The notes below the pieces were generated by a model. The model was not told where the DNA came from, made no database searches, and saw nothing but the letters and a program-made list of their open reading frames with translations. Positions 52,296-62,273 of a stretch of 64,000 nucleotides of DNA are shown here, in pieces. The position numbers were made by a program, and so were the translations under genes. Position 1 is the first letter of the stretch. The number at the start of each line of letters is the position of its first letter. This DNA is from Candidatus Bathyarchaeota archaeon. Its GTDB lineage: Archaea > Thermoproteota > Bathyarchaeia > Bathyarchaeales > Bathycorpusculaceae. The DNA lies in contig JAOZHY010000048.1 of NCBI GenBank assembly GCA_026014595.1, forward strand, positions 248,001-312,000. Reading direction: 5' to 3'.

Positions 52296-54392
52296 TTATG
52301 GGACTTCATAGATCTCACAAGAGCTACTGGAATACAGAATGTTCATTGTATCAAGATCTGGTGAAATCTGAGTGACGTTAAATGCTACGTTTAAGCCGTA
52401 ATAGGTGAAAACTTGGCGTGTTTCTAAGTTGTAAGCTCTGAAGTAAACATAACAATCTGATGGCAACACAATATCTTGAGATAGTGCAGAGAGACCTACT
52501 CCTGTTGGAAGACCAACATAGGAAAACAAAGATCCAGAATTTATGTCCTCGTAAACCGTCATGTTCAAGCCTGCAAACTTTGAGAGCCATCGCGCGCCGG
52601 CAACTTCAGGTTCTGTAATTACACCGCTTTGTGCAAGTTGCAATGTGTTGAAACGATAAGCACTTAACGGCAAGGAAGAACTCTCTTCCTTGGCTAGCTC
52701 ATAAACGAAACCCGTCTGGAAAAAGAAAAATGGAACAAGCACAACCAAAACGATAATCAAACTAAGATATTTCTCCTTAAACTTGCTTCTCGACAAAAAT
52801 TGCAATACATAGATTCCTCCAAGAATGCAAAGAGGCGCCAAAAAGAACAAAGTCACATGGTAAAACCTTGATACATTAAAAGTACCAGCAAAATTGGGCA
52901 ATACAATACACATCCCTAAGAGGAAAATATTACAAAAAACAAACACATTAAACGCGTCGCTGAAAAAAGAACGCCGTTTCCTAAAAAGCATAGTAAGGAT
53001 ACCAATTACGATAAGCCCTTCAGTAACATAAAATATAAATCTACCTATCGTATGCCAAAAAGTGCTAATTCCTGAAACGCCCACTGCTTGTAATACTTGA
53101 CTACTTCTTGACTGCGGATTAAAGAACTCGGTAAAAAGACCACTACGCACACTATCCAAGGCATTAATAAAATGAGCAAATGTAGCCGCTGACGAAACGT
53201 AAATGAACCAAGAAAAAGCCAGCACCCCAAAAAGTATAACCATTCCAGCAGTCACATTACTTCTACATCGTCTCAAGTAACTAATTATCCAGACAATTGA
53301 TATAAATCCAAAGAAAATGTACGCCAGTGCATAATGTGACACAATCAGACCGAAACTAAACATTGAAAATAGTATCCATTTCGCGGATCCTTTAACATCG
53401 TCGCTAAATAAAGTTATTAATAACAAAATGTAGAATAATTCACCAATCATCTGGCGAGCCAACTGCACTAATTCTGTGAAGAAGACGAAATTGGAAATAA
53501 AAAAGAACACGGAAAAGAATGCAATTCTTGGATGCACTCTATACTTAAAAAATTGATACAAACCCAATGGAACCAGCGCAAAAATCAAAGGATAAACAAT
53601 TTTGAACAACCATACGCCATCCAAACCAAGAACAACAGAGTATATAGTCGGCAGTATTGTAACACTTAGCATAGCATTATAATTAAATGCTGCTGACGAA
53701 TCCCAATGCAAACTATTCACTGTTTCTCTGAAAAGCGCATATTCACCAAATATATCACCACCGAATATTTTGCTGGAAAAAAAAGAAACATGAAACAAAA
53801 GTGCAAGCGAAACTACAAACAAAATAATTGGATATAGGCTAGGAGACACCAATTTTCTTGATGAAGCTGCCAACACAACCAATGCGGCGATGGCAATCAG
53901 CATTATAAACAAGACAGGACGACCAAAGTTAGAAGAAACACTAACAAGTAATACCCCAAGAATGCTAAGGAAAAGAATTACACCCAATACAAAACCAAAA
54001 ACTGTTATTTCCTTGCGACCGACAGATAAATTTATTGATTTATGGTAACCGCGCCGCCCTAACAGCAGACAAATAAGCACGAAAACGACAGTAACGCAAA
54101 GTACAAAATCCAAGCTTAACGGCTCCGAAATACCTAGCAATGGGCCTAACAAATTAAGCAAGAAGCCAGTACCCATCAAAAAAGCGATGCTTATACCAAC
54201 AATAAATAATGCTGTTTCCAATCCCCCAAATTTTGAGCGCATAAGAGTTAGAATGGCAAAACCAGGAACAAACGTGAGATAAACAAAACCAAGCACTTGT
54301 CTTGCTAACGAAACTTCAAAAAATATGGTAAAAAGTAGCGCTACTTGTAAGAATACAACAAAAGCAAAAAAACTCTTATTTTGTGCCAACAC
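52296..54392 (-). CDS. Large multispanning membrane protein, DUF2206-like
   Basis: 698 residues. About 14-16 membrane helices occupy residues 1-560; the N-terminal block (VYLTFVPGFAILTLMR) resembles DUF1616/DUF2206 proteins of archaea. A C-terminal extracytoplasmic domain of about 130 residues contains YRFNTLQLAQSGVITEPEVA and ends near IYEVP. Such GT-C-like topologies suggest a polyprenyl-phosphate-sugar glycosyltransferase, but I see no clear DxD catalytic motif. A regulator or scaffold role is the alternative. Confidence 0.65.
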   Translation of the reverse strand: MLAQNKSFFAFVVFLQVALLFTIFFEVSLARQVLGFVYLTFVPGFAILTLMRSKFGGLETALFIVGISIAFLMGTGFLLNLLGPLLGISEPLSLDFVLCVTVVFVLICLLLGRRGYHKSINLSVGRKEITVFGFVLGVILFLSILGVLLVSVSSNFGRPVLFIMLIAIAALVVLAASSRKLVSPSLYPIILFVVSLALLFHVSFFSSKIFGGDIFGEYALFRETVNSLHWDSSAAFNYNAMLSVTILPTIYSVVLGLDGVWLFKIVYPLIFALVPLGLYQFFKYRVHPRIAFFSVFFFISNFVFFTELVQLARQMIGELFYILLLITLFSDDVKGSAKWILFSMFSFGLIVSHYALAYIFFGFISIVWIISYLRRCRSNVTAGMVILFGVLAFSWFIYVSSAATFAHFINALDSVRSGLFTEFFNPQSRSSQVLQAVGVSGISTFWHTIGRFIFYVTEGLIVIGILTMLFRKRRSFFSDAFNVFVFCNIFLLGMCIVLPNFAGTFNVSRFYHVTLFFLAPLCILGGIYVLQFLSRSKFKEKYLSLIIVLVVLVPFFFFQTGFVYELAKEESSSLPLSAYRFNTLQLAQSGVITEPEVAGARWLSKFAGLNMTVYEDINSGSLFSYVGLPTGVGLSALSQDIVLPSDCYVYFRAYNLETRQVFTYYGLNVAFNVTQISPDLDTMNILYSSSSCEIYEVP

Positions 54393-54562
54393 GATAAATT
54401 CCTCAGTTATTCAGAGCCACATCAAATCCTATTTATTTATGCGTGTCATTATTCGAGCCATCATATGGAATAAGCAAAATCGGTATTTAAAAGTGCATAA
54501 TTTGGATGTATGCTGTGTTCGCAATTGCTTGAGTGTGCATTTAACTTGTAATAAAAGCGACT

Positions 54563-55549
54563 TCAGATGAGAAATATGTTTTTCTTGTATGCGAAGGTAA
54601 TTGCCTCGAGGTCCCTTAGGCCATCTTGACCCGTGGAAGATGGAACGAAGTCGTTAATAATGCAATTAATGAAATAACGCATCTCGTCAAAATGAGCTTG
54701 ATAAAACTTTGTGTATCCGTTCGCTATCATTTGAACTACAGATTCAATTGGATTCGAAGGTGAATGCTGCGCACTTATATTCTTAACGCTACCTAGCATA
54801 TCAATTCTTAAAAGGTATTCTTGGGAAAACCAGCCGACGTTTATTATCGCTACAGTTCCTGAATTAAATTTAGCTAAACATAAGGCGGAATCTTCAAAAT
54901 TCATATTAAAACGATAGCCAAGATGGCTTCGGATGTCAGTTATTTCGCCGAAGTACCACCTGAGTAGATTTATCATATGGCAGCCTAAGTCTACTAGAAC
55001 GCCGCCGCCCGTGAGTTCCTTATTGAACCACCAATCTGGAACAGGAACAGGTGCGTGACCTTCTGCTCTATGGAAAAAAGGACCAGAACTTATGAATGTT
55101 GCATGTGCATTTTCCACATCCCCAATCAATCCATTCTTAATTTTTTCTTTAACAGCTATAAACTCATTATTGAATCTCATGTGATAACCCATCATAAGTT
55201 TCACGGAGTTTTTCTGAACCACAGAAATTATTTCTTTCGCTTCTTCAACTGTTCGCGCTATGGGTTTTTCAAGAAAGACATCTTTTCCCGCTTCCGCCGC
55301 TGCTATCGCGCAGTTTAAATGAAGGTGAGTTGGCAATCCTATTATAACCGCGTCAATTCCTGATTCTTTCAAAAGATCTTCATAATTAGTGAATGTTTTT
55401 TTTACACCAGATTTTTTAGCTTTATTCAAAGCCTTTTTGGATATATCTGCAACGGCTAAAACTTTAGCGTTAGGAATTTTAAGGCAGTGGCGAAGATGAA
55501 GCTGCCCAATATAACCTAGCCCGATAATGCCAAGTTTTGCAGTCTTCAC
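54563..55549 (-). CDS. Gfo/Idh/MocA-family oxidoreductase
   Basis: 328 residues. The N-terminal Rossmann domain has LGIIGLGYIGQLHLRH and the family EKPIARTVEEAKEI (catalytic Lys). The C-terminal domain has GGGVLVDLGCHMINLLRWYFG with the His that completes the active site. It probably oxidises a nucleotide-linked sugar, for example a UDP-GlcNAc-type compound. The position in the glycan island supports a sugar-dehydrogenase role. Confidence 0.88.
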   Translation of the reverse strand: MKTAKLGIIGLGYIGQLHLRHCLKIPNAKVLAVADISKKALNKAKKSGVKKTFTNYEDLLKESGIDAVIIGLPTHLHLNCAIAAAEAGKDVFLEKPIARTVEEAKEIISVVQKNSVKLMMGYHMRFNNEFIAVKEKIKNGLIGDVENAHATFISSGPFFHRAEGHAPVPVPDWWFNKELTGGGVLVDLGCHMINLLRWYFGEITDIRSHLGYRFNMNFEDSALCLAKFNSGTVAIINVGWFSQEYLLRIDMLGSVKNISAQHSPSNPIESVVQMIANGYTKFYQAHFDEMRYFINCIINDFVPSSTGQDGLRDLEAITFAYKKNIFLI

Positions 55550-55568
55550 TTTCTGTTCCTCCTTTTAA

Positions 55569-56468
55569 TTATCCGAGCCCTAGTCGATTACCGAGTTTTA
55601 AACGTGTTACCCATGAATATGCTTGGCTCATTAATTTTCGTTTAATATTTTTTCTCGGATACATGGCGTTGAATTTGCTGAGAGATTCACCCCTTGAAAT
55701 AAATTCCAAAGAGCCTAAGCCTTCTAATTGTGCCAGTCTAAGATATTTTATCATTTTAGGGTTTAAACCAGCAATTTTTGCGGCGGCTGCGTCTATCGAG
55801 ACGGGATCTTTGCTGGTCATAACCAGTCCTAGTCTGCGCGGCTGAACCCCTGAAACAATATTGCCATCTATAACGCATAAGTCAAATTTCATTGCTTTGT
55901 TAAGAGCTACTATGACCTTTCCGAGGCGCGAGTGATATTTAAATTTCATTGGATATGGATTGCATCCGTAAATGTTTTTGAGCGCGCAAGTGAGGTCAAT
56001 TCCTTTCATTGTGTATTTTATTTTTGGTACGTTGATTCGCAAGTCAGCATTCTGAATTATTTGGGGAACCAAAAAACGAAATGACTGCCCGTCGCATGTT
56101 ACCGTAAATGGGTCACTTTTTTCTTCCGAAAGGTTGACTAATCTGACGTCATAGTCATGAGCCAGTTTTTCATAACCCAAGAACCTAAATGCATATTTGC
56201 ATTTCATGGCTGACGCATCAGATTCCACAAGTGCAATATCTTTCACAGGAGTTTTTTCACGTAAAACATCAATTAACGCCGCAACGAATCTGGGATCAGT
56301 GGTTTGTCCTGTTGAGTAATCCCAATAATAACACATGTTAGCTTTTATCACGACACTGCTTACTCTGTTATTCCAAGAGTAATCGATCAAATCTAATGAT
56401 TCCAAAATAGCTTTTTTAATAGCAGCAATGGAACAGCCTCGAATTTTTGAAAGACCAACTAAACTCAT
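55569..56468 (-). CDS. DUF362 protein
   Basis: 299 residues matching the DUF362 domain: VVIKANMCYYWDYSTGQTTD, DIALVESDASAMKCKYAF, RINVPKIKYTMKGIDLTCALKN, the IYGCNP motif and VMTSKDPVSIDAAAAKIAG. Many DUF362 proteins carry an iron-sulfur domain; this one does not. The function of the family is unsettled. Its place between two sugar-modifying genes suggests a link to glycan synthesis, but this is context only. Confidence 0.85.
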   Translation of the reverse strand: MSLVGLSKIRGCSIAAIKKAILESLDLIDYSWNNRVSSVVIKANMCYYWDYSTGQTTDPRFVAALIDVLREKTPVKDIALVESDASAMKCKYAFRFLGYEKLAHDYDVRLVNLSEEKSDPFTVTCDGQSFRFLVPQIIQNADLRINVPKIKYTMKGIDLTCALKNIYGCNPYPMKFKYHSRLGKVIVALNKAMKFDLCVIDGNIVSGVQPRRLGLVMTSKDPVSIDAAAAKIAGLNPKMIKYLRLAQLEGLGSLEFISRGESLSKFNAMYPRKNIKRKLMSQAYSWVTRLKLGNRLGLG

Positions 56469-56530
56469 TCAGTTCACTTCTCTAAGAGGAATAAAAATAG
56501 CCAAATATAAAGAAAACTGGCTATTAATAG

Positions 56531-57466
56531 CTAATCAAGAGAGAGCTCGAAAAATCTTGCAAAATGATTGCGAATAAACTTGGGTACATAATTATGTGCT
56601 GTGGCCCAACGGATACTTCTCAAATAACATTTTTCAACTCCACTTTTTGTTGGATGCAGCGTTTTCTTAGGTTTTGCTGGTGATGATGCCATTTGGAGCA
56701 TTCCTGTTCTTTGGAGAGTTTTAAGTCGTCTTACAAGCAGGTCAAACTCGCGGAACTGCGAATTAATTTGTTCTGGACTTAATGGTGGAGGCTGCTTGAG
56801 TTTTTGAGGGTTAGATCCATAAAATATTAAATCCCATTCAAGCGCATTTACCATCAAGCTAGGATGGATGGTTAAAACGGAAGTTTCACGCCTCATAGAG
56901 AGAAACAGGTTGCAATACTCAGAAAAATGGCCATGCCAATGACCGATAATTGGATATGGATAAAAAACAATCCCTTTGAAGTTTACAGGTTTGTCGGAAA
57001 TATTTGCTGAAAAATCAAAAGTTATACCTAGATTCCTCAGCGCTTCGATATGCGGTGGAGTCCAGCAATGTCCTGGTGCACGAAAGGCTACAATTTGTTT
57101 ATTTGGAAAAAGATTTCGAAGGGCATGAATTCCTCCCTTGCCTTCAATTGCGCCTGTAGAGGGATTTATATGCGCTGTTTCTCTTAGAATTGACGTTTGA
57201 TAAGCCTCTTCATAATTTTCTACATCTGTAAACTCAAAAATTGTAGGATGAACTGAATGACCTGAAGAATGATAGCCAATTTGATGCTCGTTAAGCAAAT
57301 TGACTACAATAGGAAAATCGTAAAGTTTTTCAGCCATATGACCGGTAATGAAGAACAAACCGGTTATTTCATATTTTTTCAAAATTTCTAGTAGTCTATG
57401 CAAGCCTGGAATTGAGCCTTCGCTTATGAAGTCTTCGGTGTCAAAAGTTAAAAAAAGTTCAGACAA
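56531..57466 (-). CDS. NodB-type polysaccharide deacetylase family protein
   Basis: 311 residues. Motif 1 is FLTFDTEDFI (catalytic and metal Asp). The second motif is YHSSGHSVHP (metal His). The third is FRAPGHCWTPPHIEALRNLG. A late His is in VLTIHPSLM. The fold is carbohydrate esterase 4-like, removing N-acetyl groups from glycans. There is no signal peptide, so it likely acts on lipid-linked or cytoplasmic intermediates. The C-terminus is a basic tail. Confidence 0.88.
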   Translation of the reverse strand: MSELFLTFDTEDFISEGSIPGLHRLLEILKKYEITGLFFITGHMAEKLYDFPIVVNLLNEHQIGYHSSGHSVHPTIFEFTDVENYEEAYQTSILRETAHINPSTGAIEGKGGIHALRNLFPNKQIVAFRAPGHCWTPPHIEALRNLGITFDFSANISDKPVNFKGIVFYPYPIIGHWHGHFSEYCNLFLSMRRETSVLTIHPSLMVNALEWDLIFYGSNPQKLKQPPPLSPEQINSQFREFDLLVRRLKTLQRTGMLQMASSPAKPKKTLHPTKSGVEKCYLRSIRWATAHNYVPKFIRNHFARFFELSLD

Positions 57467-57523
57467 ATATCGTCATCACCTTTAAGGACTTATATTGCAA
57501 GTTTCTGATTTATCTCAATTCTT

Positions 57524-58612
57524 TTAAAGCTGCATAATATTCATGAAGTTTTCACGGAACTTTGCTTGACTGAATTTATCAACTCTTTTCACTGAGTCAA
57601 ATGACAGAGATGGAGACCAAGAGTTTATCGTTTTTTCTATAAGCTCTGCTGCTTCTGCAAGAGAATTATAGCGGAATTGCTCGGTAACTATTTCTTTTAA
57701 TCCGCCAACATCAGGAACTATAGAAACGCATCCTGCAGACATAGCTTCTGCAACAGATATCCCGAAGGCCTCATATGGCACGGATGGATGTAAATATACC
57801 TTTGCTTTTTGCAATATTTCTCGCTGCTTTTCTCTTGAGATATTTATCAACAATTTTACTTTTTTGTCTAATTTCAATTTGTAAATAAGCATTTGAACTC
57901 TTTTCAAAATACCCATATCATCTGCGGTTCGGCAGTTCCCTATAATAACGAATGAAAAATTGCCTTTGGCTAGTTTAGCGATTTCAGGGATGGTTTCGGG
58001 TTTTTTAGCAGCGGACATCCTGAAAACCGAGACTACAATATCTTCTTTTGAGGAGATATCAACTCCCAATTTGAAAAATTGTGAAACAGGAGGGTATAAC
58101 ACGTTTACGAATAAGCCTGTTAACTTTTCTATCTTTTGTGCCATAAATTTGCTACATGTCATTAGTTTTATCTTGCGTGAATCAGCATGCTTAACACTTT
58201 TTTCTAAAAAAAAGGCATATGGCGCAAGAATTTTACCTTTTAAACCATTTTTTGGGAGTTTGGTGATTCTTGGATATTGGTTGAAATAGACCGCGTTGGT
58301 CCAAGGAAATATTGAATCCGAAAAAGTATCTATTACAAAGTCACATTTACGGTGAAAGAGGTAAGACCTTCCCAAGTTTGGGTATATACACTGAAGGGAG
58401 TATGGATTGAACAATTTTGGTCCAATTGTAACCTCTTCGTCGAAGGTTATTGAATGTCCCAGAAAATTTTTTATGCGACTGGTATCAATTTTTTCTGCGG
58501 AATAAATAATTATTCTATGGCCTCTCCCTCTGAGAGCATCAATCATGTTAAGGGCAACCAATTCACCCCCGCCCACTTCATTTATTGTTGGACTAAAAAA
58601 GCCAATATTCAT
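57524..58612 (-). CDS. GT4-family glycosyltransferase
   Basis: 362 residues with the GT-B fold: NEVGGGELVALNMIDALRGRG at the N-terminus, CSKFMAQKIEKLTGLFVNVLY, VSVFRMSAAKKPETIPEIAKL and the donor site HPSVPYEAFGISVAEAMSAGC followed by VGGLKEIV. This is the classic E-X7-E region of GT4. It likely adds a hexose or related sugar in surface-glycan assembly. Confidence 0.9.
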   Translation of the reverse strand: MNIGFFSPTINEVGGGELVALNMIDALRGRGHRIIIYSAEKIDTSRIKNFLGHSITFDEEVTIGPKLFNPYSLQCIYPNLGRSYLFHRKCDFVIDTFSDSIFPWTNAVYFNQYPRITKLPKNGLKGKILAPYAFFLEKSVKHADSRKIKLMTCSKFMAQKIEKLTGLFVNVLYPPVSQFFKLGVDISSKEDIVVSVFRMSAAKKPETIPEIAKLAKGNFSFVIIGNCRTADDMGILKRVQMLIYKLKLDKKVKLLINISREKQREILQKAKVYLHPSVPYEAFGISVAEAMSAGCVSIVPDVGGLKEIVTEQFRYNSLAEAAELIEKTINSWSPSLSFDSVKRVDKFSQAKFRENFMNIMQL

Positions 58613-58662
58613 AAAAATACACCCTTTTCCTTTTTCATCGGCTTGTGTTTGCGTTATACATG

Positions 58663-59745
58663 TTATTTGATTTTTAGAAAGTAGTTAATTCTGTTACCTT
58701 GATTCCAATAGACATTGTACAAGCAATGCTGAATTTTGGGAATAGCACCGCCCTTGGCAATAACTGCCTCATAGTTCCATCTTGCAGTTTTGGTCCAACG
58801 ATCTTTGTACTCTTCTGCTCCTCTTGCAAAATCAAAGATGGTAATCCCCTCATTGATACAGTGAATCATAGTATTAAATAGAGTCAAGTTTCCGACACTG
58901 TACTTAGAGTATGCAGGATCAAATCCAGTAAGATAAGCATAATATCTCGACTTGTACTTAAAACCGTATACAGTTGATACTGGTTCATCAGATAATTCAT
59001 ACAAATATAGGCCAAGCCAGCCTTTTTGAGAAAAAGATTGGGCAATGTCTAAATGAAAATCTCTCATTTTTTTATCCGCGTATATCCCTGAAAAACGCCG
59101 GGATGTCCATCTTTTCTGATGTAACTCAAAAAAGAGTGGCATCCCTATATTAAATAAACGCGTATCGGAATAATCAAGCCATTTTGTTTTAAAACTATTT
59201 TCAACTTTCCTAAATTTCCTACGTATGTCATATCTAACATTTGAACCAAAACTTTTGAGAAGATTTTCTGCAGTTTTGGGAAGAGCTAGATAGGGGCACC
59301 TATGAATTCTTGTTATATTGTTAGAAAAATGGCCTATTAATGGTAAATATTCGGCTGTTTCAGGTATCTCTCGAAGATCAATACAATCATATTTTTCTCG
59401 AATTTTACGTATATGATTAATGAAGAGTTTTAGGCAATCTTCACTTTTTTCGGCAATTATGAAGTTTTGGTAGTCTGAATCTGGTGTTCCAATAAATTCG
59501 ATTTTACCCCTTCGAAGACCAAACATTGTGTGTACTGAGTACATAAGAGGAGCTATCCCAATGATTCTGTTATTTTCTTCGGCTAATAAAAGCAAGAGCT
59601 TCTTGTCTTTGCCGAAGTGTTTCCACCATGTTGAAAGCCACTCCCATGTAGAGAAAACTGTATGGTCACACCTTGCTAAAACGTCGTTCCAACTTTCCCT
59701 AAGAGATAGGAAATCATGATACGTGTTTACTTCAACTATGCGCAT
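58663..59745 (-). CDS. CelD/BcsL-like GNAT acetyltransferase
   Basis: 360 residues. The double-GNAT (Acetyltransf_6) fold is shown by TVFSTWEWLSTWWKHFG, RIIGIAPLMYS, WLGLYLYELSDEPVSTVYGF and YYAYLTGFDPAYSKYSVGNL, ending with ITIFDFARGAEEYKDRW, the usual last motif. Relatives occur in exopolysaccharide clusters and transfer acyl groups to sugars. It may O- or N-acylate the glycan, or its role may be like FemAB. Confidence 0.85.
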   Translation of the reverse strand: MRIVEVNTYHDFLSLRESWNDVLARCDHTVFSTWEWLSTWWKHFGKDKKLLLLLAEENNRIIGIAPLMYSVHTMFGLRRGKIEFIGTPDSDYQNFIIAEKSEDCLKLFINHIRKIREKYDCIDLREIPETAEYLPLIGHFSNNITRIHRCPYLALPKTAENLLKSFGSNVRYDIRRKFRKVENSFKTKWLDYSDTRLFNIGMPLFFELHQKRWTSRRFSGIYADKKMRDFHLDIAQSFSQKGWLGLYLYELSDEPVSTVYGFKYKSRYYAYLTGFDPAYSKYSVGNLTLFNTMIHCINEGITIFDFARGAEEYKDRWTKTARWNYEAVIAKGGAIPKIQHCLYNVYWNQGNRINYFLKIK

Positions 59746-59795
59746 TCGACAACTCCAACTGGTTTTTTATTTGAATATCTAATTATTAATTGAAA

Positions 59796-60734
59796 TTATA
59801 ATAGAACTTTATCGAGGCCAGTAACGCAAACGAAAAGTGCGGAGAGGGAAGCAAGGATGCTATAGCATGTAGTGAAAGATCTATCTGAAAACAGCGATAA
59901 GATGCTCTGGAACAAGCGACCTACAGCTAGGCGTATCATCCACACTCTAGAGCTATTTGCTTTTTTGAAAAATTTCGCAACACTTATCCCATTGTGAATC
60001 GCATGTTTAACAATGTAAGCTACCCTTAATCGGTTCTTAGAAAGTTGATGGTAAACCTTTGCATCCGGCACATACAGCAGCTTGTAATTTGATTTGATAA
60101 GGGTCTCACAGAAATCAACATCTTCCCCGCATAAAATTAGCTTTCCCCGCCTGGTAGTCCCTAAAGCCTCATCAAATCTTGTTGCATTGAAAATTTCTCG
60201 TTTAAAAGCTGCGTTTGATGTTATAATCCCCCGAACTAATTTTGGTTCCTTCCCCTCATCAAAAAGTCCCAACGCTGGTTTCACAAAAATTTTGTTTGGA
60301 ATTAGATTAGAATTAACTGGAAGAACTGGCCCGCCTACTCCTACAATAGAAGAGGAATATTGAAATCCAGATAAAAGACAATTGAGCCAATATTGATCAA
60401 CGACACAGTCATCATCAGTGTAGGCTACGATGGAACCCTTTGATAGTTCAGCGCCTTTATTTCTGGCATAGGCTAAGCCGAATCGTTTTTCAACAATGAG
60501 ACGAATTTCTGGAAACTGTTGGAGAAGCCTGTGCGTGCCATCAGTGGAACCGCCATCCACTATCACAATTTCGTAGCATGTTTTGGGATACTTCAAAGCG
60601 AAGAGGGAGTCGAGACATTTTTTCAGAAGCCTCTTTCTATTGTAAGTGCAAATTACGATTGAAACAAATGGTGATGTATTATGCTTTGAAGACATTAATG
60701 GGTCTCTCTTTTCATCTAGCGTTGATTTCAGCAT
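59796..60734 (-). CDS. GT2-family glycosyltransferase
   Basis: About 312 residues from ATG 60734. The GT-A core reads FVSIVICTYNRKRLLKKCLD, EIVIVDGGSTDGTHRLL and YTDDDCVVDQYWL (DXD). It continues with ITSNAAFKREIFNATRFDEA and LCGEDVDFCETLIKSNYKLLYVP (ED base motif). C-terminal hydrophobic segments may lie on the membrane. A TATA box at about 60754-60767 on the minus strand places transcription start at 60734, so the mRNA is probably leaderless. ATG 60695 is another possible start. Confidence 0.9.
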   Translation of the reverse strand: MLKSTLDEKRDPLMSSKHNTSPFVSIVICTYNRKRLLKKCLDSLFALKYPKTCYEIVIVDGGSTDGTHRLLQQFPEIRLIVEKRFGLAYARNKGAELSKGSIVAYTDDDCVVDQYWLNCLLSGFQYSSSIVGVGGPVLPVNSNLIPNKIFVKPALGLFDEGKEPKLVRGIITSNAAFKREIFNATRFDEALGTTRRGKLILCGEDVDFCETLIKSNYKLLYVPDAKVYHQLSKNRLRVAYIVKHAIHNGISVAKFFKKANSSRVWMIRLAVGRLFQSILSLFSDRSFTTCYSILASLSALFVCVTGLDKVLL

Positions 60735-60868
60735 ATCGCAAGACATAATACACAATATTTATTAGTATAGAAAGATATTAGTATGCTTGGAGAACAAATA
60801 AACACTAAAACATAATAATTCGGTTAAAACATAAAACAATCGCGCTCCAAAAGAAAAGAGGAAACGAA

Positions 60869-62176
60869 ATGGCCGTAAAAACAAAAAGTCCCAGGTTTCC
60901 CGCGATACTCCTCATCACAATTATATTCATCGGCGGTTTTATTGGCGGGCATGCATACTCTTTGTTGATGAGCAGCGTCACAATATCGAGCAGTGGGCAA
61001 ATTGGGCAAACAGGAAATGATGTTTACGCCGCTAGTGGTTATCCAAACGACATCCAAGCTGCTGTGAACTCAATTAGTTTATCGGGAGGCACCGTTCACA
61101 TTCCTGCTGGAACTTTCAACTGGAATCATCAATCTGTCAATATTCCCGGAGGCGTAAATATTATGGGCGCCTCACCTGCTGGGTGTAATGGGCATGAAGC
61201 AAACTGGACAAGCTATACCGCAACTACAATATTGCATAATTCTGCTCCTCCTTTTTATGAAATGTTTAATATCGATGGCTCAAACGGAAAACCAGTTCGA
61301 ATTTCAGGAATACAGTTTGAATGCGATCCTCTCACAGGTGGTGATGACGGCGTTAACGGTGTTGCCATCTTAGTTGAGGCTTGCATTAATTACCGCATAG
61401 ACCATTGCACATTCATAAACTTCCCTCAAATGGCAGTTTATGTTGGCTCCAGCAATTCTGTTACTTCAAGAGGAGTAATTGACCATTGTGTGGTTGACAA
61501 CCCATACAAGCTTTCAGGATCAGGATGGTTATGGGGCTACGGATTTTATGCAGGAAACGATTTTTTCAAAATTGAAGACTGGGATTCTGACATAACACAC
61601 TTCGCAGGCAGATATGATAACATGCCCTACGGAACCACGGTGATGGTGGTTGAGGACTGTCATTTTTCAAGATGCAGACACGCTACGGATGGAATAACTG
61701 GTGCATGGGGAATAATACGTTTCAATCTCGTAGATAATAGCATTCCACCGTATGGCGACATCGACTCACATGGTTCCGCTTCTTGGGTTAGTGCCAGAGG
61801 ATTCGAAGTTTACAACAACACAATGATTCAAACACCAGCAGATGATGACAGTTATGGTAATGGAGATATAGCAGTTCGCTTACGCGATGGGTCAGGCTTA
61901 ATCTACAACAATACGTTTATAGTGTCACCAAGCAATACAGGTCGTGCGTACTTCATTTATTTAGATGATGACGACGACTATTACGGAAATTATCCCATAA
62001 CAAAAGTAAGTCAGACGTATATCTGGAGCAACACTTATACTGGTAGCAGTTTTCTAAACAACCGTGGTGGCTATACCCAAAACGTTGACTACTTCCTTCG
62101 GGCACCAACACAGGCTCAAGATGGCTTCACTTATGCGCCTTACACATATCCTCATCCGCTAACATTGCAATCATAA
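60869..62176 (+). CDS. Secreted right-handed beta-helix protein
   Basis: 435 residues. A signal/anchor helix (about 12-33) is followed by pectate-lyase-like beta-helix repeats: DIQAAVNSISLSGGTVHIPAGTF, given by its start DIQAAVNSIS; then RIDHCTFINF, GVIDHCVVDNP, VVEDCHFSRCRH, FEVYNNTMIQ and GLIYNNTFIV. Asp-rich loops (DDDSYGNGD and DDDDDYYGN) could bind calcium. It is the only plus-strand gene in this part and probably binds or cleaves a polysaccharide outside the cell. GAGGA lies eight bases before ATG. Confidence 0.8.
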   Translation: MAVKTKSPRFPAILLITIIFIGGFIGGHAYSLLMSSVTISSSGQIGQTGNDVYAASGYPNDIQAAVNSISLSGGTVHIPAGTFNWNHQSVNIPGGVNIMGASPAGCNGHEANWTSYTATTILHNSAPPFYEMFNIDGSNGKPVRISGIQFECDPLTGGDDGVNGVAILVEACINYRIDHCTFINFPQMAVYVGSSNSVTSRGVIDHCVVDNPYKLSGSGWLWGYGFYAGNDFFKIEDWDSDITHFAGRYDNMPYGTTVMVVEDCHFSRCRHATDGITGAWGIIRFNLVDNSIPPYGDIDSHGSASWVSARGFEVYNNTMIQTPADDDSYGNGDIAVRLRDGSGLIYNNTFIVSPSNTGRAYFIYLDDDDDYYGNYPITKVSQTYIWSNTYTGSSFLNNRGGYTQNVDYFLRAPTQAQDGFTYAPYTYPHPLTLQS

Positions 62177-62273
62177 AACAAATCAACCTATGTGTTACCT
62201 AGGCACTCCATTTATGAGGTCACATTGACATTCACGGCTCCAATTCGCGAAAGAAGCGGTGATGAGTTTATGT

